Below are positions 20,140-27,049 of a stretch of DNA of 27,049 bases, piece by piece. This DNA comes from Mycocentrospora acerina. Its lineage: Eukaryota; Ascomycota; Dothideomycetes; Pleosporales. A program made the translations under genes and the position numbers. How positions within the stretch are numbered: the stretch's first letter is position 1; each line of letters starts with the position of its first letter. The notes below the pieces were generated by a model. That model saw only the letters and a program-made list of their open reading frames with translations. It made no database searches and had not been told where the DNA came from. The stretch spans positions 1-27,049 of the forward strand of contig JAKUHH010000125.1 in the NCBI GenBank assembly GCA_022701365.1, in the 5' to 3' direction.

Positions 20140-23100
20140 TCAACTCTTAACGCCTACGCAAAAGCTCCTCCTGGCTCTAAAGCACCACATCACTGTTACG
20201 CGGGCTATCTCGATTACTCCGCACAACCTTAACCCAGCGTAGTTCTTAAAGCAATTGATTGCTTACGCCCTTATGCTCTATGTCAAGTTATACCTTGTTA
20301 GCTGCTCTGCTTTCTTTAAAATTATTATTTCTTTAAGGAATCCTTACTAATCTTCTTTGTTATCTTAGATACCTAAAGCACTACACTATAATCTAAATCC
20401 TAGGGAAAACACTTAGGTTAGAAGAACTAAAGCATTTTTGTTACTAAGTTAGCAGCAAACATAGAGCTGTCTTTCTTTAGTCCTGCGCTAAACTCTTAAG
20501 ATCTTAGCAGTACAGTAGGTGTTACTAACAAGGATGCTAATGTTAACACTAACATAAGCATGACATTACAGACTAAGCACCTAAGCATTCTGCAAGACAT
20601 TGCCGCGCTGTCTGATAGTGCTCTAGTATACCCTAGTTGCCCTTCTTAAATACCCTCTCTTGTTGTCAAAATCTGTCTTCTACAAGCTGCAGTATAGCGT
20701 TAAAGGGTATCACGCAGTTAAAGTTAATCACGCTCTTTTTTAGCAACAATCGCTTAGCTTGGTGTTCTGCCTCAATCGCTGCACGCTTAAGGCTGCTAGG
20801 TCTTGCTGCTATTGCTAACACAGACAGAGCTAAGCCTACTAGCTAGGTAACTCTTTAGTAGCTGAGTCTTAACTAATACAAGCCTAGCATACACTTAATT
20901 TGACATGCAAGCATAGCTACAGTAATCGCGCTAACCTAGTGATCTATACTTATTACTTTTATCTCTGTGTATTGTACAGCAGCACAGAGAATAGAGAACT
21001 AAGTCACATTCTGTAAGCAGAATAATCTACCTGCTGTCTAGTTACTTTGCATGCAGTTATTGTACAGGTCTTGTGCAAAGTTGCGTTACGTAATACATAA
21101 CACAGCAGAATTCAGGGCAGTCTCTTGCAACAAGAAGACTAGAAAGATTAACTTATACTCTCTACGCCCTGTTAGTAGCTTAACAATAAAACACAAAGCG
21201 CGGAATTTATGCACTCCTAAGAGAAGGGGTTTTTGCTCTGTGCCTATAGATTCACTTATTCTTGCTAATCTTCTAATAACTGCAACGTCCCCTAGCTGTC
21301 GCTTGCTATGTAGCCTTAACTACCCTTACTTAACTTGCAATAGAACTAGTGCGTGACAAATGCAATTATCTGCAGCTTCTACACTTCTTCTAGCACCTCT
21401 TTAAGAAACTTAGCTGCACTTGTTAGCCCTTAGACCCCCAGCCTACTAAGCTTGTTAAACTATACCTTACTGTAACAGCTAGCTGCAATCTTTAGCCTAT
21501 AGTAGAAAGTAATAGATGCTATATATATTATGATCAGCTGTCTATTTTTGTGTTAAGGCTATTGTGCTAAGCAAAGGTTGCCAGCGCCTTATAGGTCTAG
21601 CATGCAAGGGTTAATAAACAGCTACCCACCCTGTTTAATGCCTTCAATTGTTCCTAGCAGCTAGAGCACCAAGCCTATTAAGGATCTAGGGAACCTAGTA
21701 AAGCAGTAGCTACTAAGGCAATTAAGTGCAGATACCCCTTCCGCTAATGCAACACGCAATCCCTTAGAGCTAGCAGCCTTAAAGCGTGCATAGATACTTT
21801 TAATTGCCTGCGCAAACACAGCTGCGAAGGACGCTAAAACACCTAGAAACACTAACAGGCAGAAGGACCAGAAGAGATGTGTGTAGCATTGCAGTTCTTT
21901 AAGGAAGAGACGCATTAGCTAGAAGATAGGTCTAAGCACAGTGGAGAAACTCCAGCTGCTATTAATTAGCCTTAAAACCTGCACAGAGAGCACTTGCTCT
22001 ATCCTAAATGCATACTCTTCCTTAAGTATAGCCCTTTTAATCTGCTATCCTTTACAAACAAATAGTTAAGAAGACTCTAGGTTGTTAGGAGTTAATTGTC
22101 CTTGCAGATGCTGCAGTAGAAAATCCTGCTTAGCAGCCACACAAGCAGGTAGGTTGCTGTCGCGATTAGGCAGTGCTAGAGCAGCAGTTGCAACTCCCTT
22201 AGTAGCAAGCAAGTCATCAGGCCCATGCTGAATACTTCTCTTAATATTTAAGTATCCCTAGAAATATCTGTAGCTCAACACGCCTGCTCTGTTGTGCTAG
22301 AAGCTCATGTTCTCCTGCATGACTGCAAGAAGGTTGTCTATTAGAAACGCTAGAGGCTGTAGAGACAAAAAATTGCTATATGCTAGGTAAAATACAAGAG
22401 GGTAGAAGGTGAAGTCTCGCAGTCCTTAGTACTCTCTCAGAACTATGTTGCAGTCAGCGAGAAGACAGCGCGCTAGCTTGTTGTCTTGATCTAGGGAATG
22501 TCTGTCTAGACAGTTAATGTCCACTGCTAGAGCATAAGAGACTGTCTTAATGCTATTAAGAATATACTTGTCCTTAAGCTCTGTTTAAAGCTGGTGCAGT
22601 CTACCTATAAACAGGTTCTAGTAGTTGTAGCTAGCTTAGGGAATCGCGCTAGCTTCTAGTGTACTGCCACAGGATAGCTTATTATACTCTGCGCTGCCTC
22701 CTATCTTAACAGCTTCTTCCTCAGAGTCAGACGCTTCTTTAAAAGGCTAGAGTTAGGTTTCCTTAGGCACAGCCTGCAGCTGATTAGCTACGTCTATCTT
22801 AATGTTCACCCTATAGTCGTACGCATAGAACGCTAGTTAGTTCTCTGTCTAAAACGCATCCTGTGTGCTTTGTCTTACGTGCTCCAGCCACCCTACCATA
22901 AACACCTCTTAAAACGTTGTCTATTTGTTAATAGTGATTTTTTGCGTGTGTAGGCTGCCTAATCTCTAAGACAGCTCTACGCCCTCCCCTAACAGCTCGC
23001 TAACAAGGAAGATCTGCTTAATGTATAATGCAAGGAACTAGGCGTGGCAGAGCTGTAGGGCGCTACATTAGGATGAATTCTCGCAGCGTTTTTAACATTT

Positions 23101-26100
23101 ACTCCTTAACAGAAGCTCTTTAGGTAGATTAGCAACAGGGTGCATCACAATAAACCAGGACTCCTGCGTTGCAGCTGTTGCCAGCTAGAAGGTGCAGTGC
23201 TCTAAGTTAAACAACAGTCTGTGAACATGCTTGTTACTGTATAGGGCCTGCTAGTTCTTAAAGCTAATTATTATGTTGTTAAAGAAGTAGCTTAATAGTT
23301 TTGTAATTAGCCTAAGCAGCTGCCTAATAATAATAAGAAGGTTAAGGAAAAACAACAGTATGTACTTGTCCTCTAGCGTAGCAGCTCAGGATCTAGCCTT
23401 CCTGCTTCTATAGTCAATCGTGTATCGCCTCTAGAGCATTTTAATAGCCTAGCTGCCATTAAAGGATGTGTTCTTAGCAGCTGCAATAAAGTCCTGCACT
23501 ACTTTTATATTAGTTGCTGTATTTTTTTGCAAATAAACACAGTTAATAGCATTTTAACATACCTTTAAATCTGTAATCTCCTTTAGAGTAGTTAATCTTC
23601 TAAGAGTACTAATCTGCTGCTACAACTGCGTGTTCTTTATTGCTAAAGCTCCCCTTGCTGCAGTTTTCTTAAAGTCTGTCTAGCGACGCATTACTGTAGA
23701 GTCTATCGTTGTCTTCAGAACTGTTATTAAGGCTAGCATCGCTCTGTTTCTTGTTTCCTAGTTGTATTGCAGTAGCAGCAGGCAGCGAACTTAGCTATAT
23801 GTTAATGTCTTAAAGTAGACTAACGTTTAGGAGTTTATTATTAAATGCATTAAACTCTATTATAGAATCTGTAAAGACAATTTATTTCTTAGCAAAAGGA
23901 GGCAAAGCAGTCACCTACAGGAAATAGCAGTAGGATCTTGTCATGTCTACTTGCCCCTAGGGGCAAGTTATAGCAGAAATTAACATTAGGAATACTAATA
24001 TATTACATAAAGCTTATTCTTAATGTTTACTAGCGTTAACTGACTATAACAGTTTTAACTAGGTGCTAGGCATTAACGCTAGAGCTTCTACAGCAGATTT
24101 TAAGTCTACTTACAGTTGCTATTTCCTGCGTCTTGCTAATGCTAATTGTCTCTAATGCCCTAAGCTAGCAGTAGCGTAAGAAGAAAAGGAGATTAATAAA
24201 TCTCTAGGCTAATAAGAGTCTGCAGCTAGAGAAGCCTGTTGCACTTGTGCTCTTTGCTAGCTAGTTGCGCTTTTGTAATAACATTGTCTTTAAAGATTGT
24301 TTAACTTAGTTAAAGTAGAGTTAATTAGCTCTTAGTCCTCTGTCTCTAATACCCTTGCGTCTAATACCCTTATGTCTAACGCTACAGCTGATCCATGCTT
24401 TAGTAATTAGGCAGCAGTTAACTCCCTGACAGATCTGTGCGTGTCTAATCTTTCTAAAACCTAGGGGAGGAGCGTACGCTTCCGCGCTGCTGCTAATGCC
24501 TGCTCTTAAACTAAAGCGTGTCTTTGTGATGCTTAAGAGAGCAGCTTACTCTCTGTGCACTGCGCATCTGCTAAGTAGAGAGCAGATAGTTGTCTGTCTT
24601 TGTTATAAGATTCTGACACGTCTATTTGTTGCTCAGAGATCTATTAAGCAATTACTAGCTGTATTATCTTAAGTAGCTGTTAAGCTGCTGTTGTAGACTA
24701 AAGCGCTAGATTGTTTGCAACTTCTAGGATTTAACAGATAAGATCACGCGCAGCTTGTGCAATTGTAGGCAGACTAATCTTGCAAGTCTCTTGTAGAACA
24801 AGGCTAGTAATGTACTTGTGTTGTAGAGTTAGCCCTGCAAAGCTAGTAACAATAGACAGCACGTTTCTCCACACCTTGTGCTTAAATTGTGCGCTGTAGG
24901 CGTCGCTGTCTTCGCCTGGATACTGATAGAGATAGTGCTCTAATGTAGTGCTTGTAAAGTCTTTTGCATTCTTACGTATGTAATTAAGGACCTCCTGCTA
25001 AAGGATTTAAGACTTATTATTAGCCTTGTTGCTATACTTTGCTTGCAGCGCAGGAACTAGGTCCTTCTATAGTGCAGGTTTGTTATTGTTGCAGTCTAAG
25101 ACCTTTTTAGGTTGCTTGTTTAACTACTAACTAACATAAGACATTATAATGCTTATTAGCTTTCCTTCCTGCTTTGTAGTCTTTAAAAGCGCCTAGATGT
25201 TAACAAACTAGCATGCTAGCTCTAAGAGCACTGATTAATACATGCTAAAGTACACATTATTGCTTAGGTTTAGGAAGAAGTCTTGTTAACGTGTACCTAA
25301 GGGAGGTTCTACGTCAGGCTTAAGGCTAGGGTAGAACAACTCCTGCACATTGTGCACACTTCGCACTTGTAGCAAGCTAGCTAGCTTATTCCAATCAGCT
25401 AATTAAAGGTCTACTCTGTGCTAGCCCTGCAATTCTAAGGCAATTTCTATTACCTTATTTAATGCAGAAAACTAATACTAGAGTGTTACTTAGCTTAAAT
25501 GTGCAGAGCAGTTTTAGATAAAGATTGCACTTACATCATCTATCTTGCAGCTTGCTATCCACTCAAATGTAGAGATATTAAAAGTTGCCTGCCTAAATAA
25601 GGTGCAGCACTATTAAGTAATTATTAGTCTCTAGCTAATATTTTTCCACAGCGTAGCTAGCTGTCTGACTAGGAACTTTACTTGACTGCTAAGCCTAAGG
25701 TGCTCTAGCATCTCTTGCTCAACTAACCTATTTAAACCTTAAAACAGCTAGCTATTGTTAGATAACAGAGTTGCTAGCTCTGTCTATATCTGACTATAGT
25801 TATCTAGAAGTATAATATCTTCTTAATTAGCACAAAGCTAGATGCGCAAATAAGGCAGAAGCGTGTCTGTCTTTTAGGTTAGCTTATTGCCTAGGCTAGC
25901 ACGTGCAAGGGGCTAAAACCTTTATTATAGATGCTGCAAACCCACCAACGCTCTTCCTTTAGCAACTGACAAAGTTCTAGATACTCCTTAAATGCTTTAA
26001 CTTAATAGTAGCCTGCAATAAGCTCTGCCTTTGCTCTACTTACGCTTACCTAACCTTTAAACAACAGCCACTTCGCATCTCCCTCCTTAGCACCCTCAGC

Positions 26101-26460
26101 TGCAGCAGCAGCAGTCTAAGCCTAGCCCTCCTCTTCTAGGTGGTCTAGCATCTGCTGCACCTGCGTCTTAGAACAAGCGACCTGCAACTGATAGCTTCTG
26201 TCTCGCCAAAGAACGCCTGCCTTATTAAAGATCTGGCAGAGGCAACGCTTGTAAGCTTAGTTAATAGGTCTATTCACACTAATACTCTATTTAGAGGTAA
26301 GCGCATTAATTAGAAATCTAGCTGTTACAAGTAGGTACAGCGCAGCTTAACTATAGATAGAGTCTGCTTCTCTGATTTCCTTAACAGCTGCATGTTGCCT
26401 TTTCCTGGTTTTAATTACAACGTCTGCACCTTTGCGCTTTATTGCAGTCTTAATTTTGTT
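20140..26460 (-). pseudogene. Very large unknown protein frame, about 2,100 codons, with in-frame stops and four phase shifts
   Basis: I do not recognise the family. Minus-strand coding-like sequence begins near 26460, with no certain ATG (first in-frame ATG at 26151), and ends at TGA 20140-20142. The phase changes at 25909-25912, 23651-23654, 21289-21292 and near 20585. The first three changes coincide with runs of exactly four G:C pairs, each needing one base more or fewer. N-terminal features are KTAIKRKGADVVIK, an Ala/Glu-rich linker (26100) and LKEERWWVC (about 25950). The middle has YLYQYPGEDSDAYSAQF (24920) and Gln-rich helices. The C-terminal third has LATKGVATAALALPNRDSN (about 22190) and KRAAIEAEHQAKR (about 20780). 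Stop-free stretches at 21661-21915 (minus) and 20637-20846 or 21051-21356 (plus) are a piece of this frame and two shadows. It could be two or more genes or contain introns; a single gene is my preferred reading. Confidence 0.55.
23950..23969. repeat. Perfect 20-bp palindrome
   Basis: ACTTGCCCCTAGGGGCAAGT equals its own reverse complement. It lies inside the large minus-strand frame and matches the core of the array at 26640-27049. Confidence 0.85.
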
Positions 26461-26639
26461 TAAAACAAAGGTTTACAAAGAGCAGTGTTTTTAAAGATAC
26501 AAGTTTATTATAGAGAAGCTAAAGTTTGCTAAACAAGTTATAAGCAGGTTAAGAGTTTGCAAATCCTAGCATAGATATCTTGCTCCTAGGGGCAAGCAAT
26601 GCCTAGACTTGTTAGCCCCTGCTAGCTCCCCCTGCTAGA
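26461..26639. other. Spacer with one isolated palindrome-related copy
   Basis: Upstream flank of the large minus-strand gene. It contains CTTGCTCCTAGGGGCAAGCA near 26580, one mismatch-type variant of the 23950 palindrome. No gene is seen. Confidence 0.5.
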
Positions 26640-27049
26640 GATACCTAGCTTCTATTCCTTGCCTTTAGGGGCAGCTTCTGTTCCTTGCCCCTAGGACAGC
26701 TTCTGCTCCTTGCCCCTAGGGCAGCTTCCATTCCTTGCCCCCAGGGGCAAGTTCTGTTTTCGCCCCTAGGGCAGCTTCCGTTCCTTGCCCCTAGGGGCAG
26801 CTTCTGTTCCTTGCCCCTAGGACAGCTTCTGTTCCTTGCCCCCAGGACAGCTTCTGTTCCTTGCCCCTAGGGGCAAGTTCTGTTTTCGCCCCCAGGGGCA
26901 GCTTCTGTTCCTTGCCCCTAGGACAGCTTCTGCTCCTTGCCCCTAGGGCAGCTTCCATTCCTTGCCCCCAGGGGCAAGTTCTGTTTTCGCCCCTAGGGCA
27001 GCTTCCGTTCCTTGCCCCTAGGGGCAGCTTCTGTTCCTTGCCCCTAGGA
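26640..27049. repeat. GC-rich minisatellite of about 25-bp units, running off the window
   Basis: Units follow CCTTGCCCCTAGGGCAGCTTC with variants GGACAGC, GGGGCAGC and GGGGCAAG. A higher-order block starting GCAGCTTCCATTCCTTGCCC recurs at 26721 and 26948, a 227-bp period. The GCCCCTAGGGGC core is a 12-bp palindrome. The stop-free plus frame at 26685-26870 only reflects the repeat. The array is truncated by the window end. Confidence 0.9.

Noticed and set aside
20637..21356. Plus-strand ORFs of 69 and 101 residues
   Set aside because: They are antisense to the better-supported minus-strand frame and have no recognisable domain.
1721..26460. A reassigned genetic code in which TAA and TAG encode Gln and only TGA stops
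   Set aside because: Tempting, because conserved Gln positions carry TAR and long frames end at TGA. However, TAR clusters after pyrimidines while CAR survives after purines. The same C-to-T change hits His ligands, CpG sites and non-coding repeats, TGA also occurs inside the helicase, and paired copies differ by CAR against TAR at the same codon. A mutation process explains all of this; a tRNA search for UUA/CUA anticodons would settle it.
26685..26870. Plus-strand Pro/Leu-rich ORF
   Set aside because: It is a translation of the GC-rich palindromic array only.
1..27049. Telomeric repeats, tRNA genes, CRISPR arrays
   Set aside because: I found no TTAGGG tracts, no cloverleaf-like gene and no spacer-repeat structure. 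The tandem arrays have no unique spacers of constant length.

Overview
The window looks like a repeat-rich, gene-eroded compartment of a filamentous ascomycete (Pezizomycotina) nuclear genome. This is inferred from RIP-like mutation (repeat-induced point mutation) and helicase-type genes; no sequence here names a species. There are no rRNA, tRNA, CRISPR or bacterial-type features, and I see no intact conventional gene. Most apparent short ORFs are shadows of larger reading frames broken by in-frame TAA/TAG codons.

Layout: (1) 226-1350, a minisatellite of about 37-bp compound units. (2) 1721-5926, minus strand, a UPF1-like superfamily 1 helicase with six N-terminal CCHC zinc knuckles. It holds one frame for about 1,400 codons but carries about 54 TAA/TAG codons. 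(3) 6628-7205, a 54-bp minisatellite. (4) 7484-9959 and 10676-15954, two direct copies of an SNF2-like ATPase gene with its upstream region. The first copy stops at the ATP-binding loop and runs into a 10-bp minisatellite; the second is complete to a TGA stop. (5) 16085-17180, a tandem array in strict 117-bp register. (6) 17544-19205, plus strand, a 554-codon frame of unknown function. (7) 19325-19925, an array of about 20-bp monomers. (8) 20140-26460, minus strand, a very large unknown protein frame (about 2,100 codons) with four phase shifts. (9) 26640 to the window end, a GC-rich array of about 25-bp units built on a palindrome.

The unifying signal is one mutational process. CA after a pyrimidine (YCA) has become TA, and its complement TGR has become TAR, while RCA and TGY are largely spared. 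This explains the abundant CTAG, the scarcity of TGA, TGG and CCA, and why long frames contain TAA/TAG but almost no TGA. Paired sites in the two SNF2-like copies show glutamine codons turning into stops, and the zinc knuckles show histidine ligands turning into tyrosine. Frame preservation combined with dense transitions fits RIP or a related cytosine-deamination process rather than slow decay. Most of the arrays share a 10-bp or 20-bp core resembling GCAAATAGCAG, in either orientation.

All counts and translations were made by hand from the sequence. Family assignments rest on motifs only.
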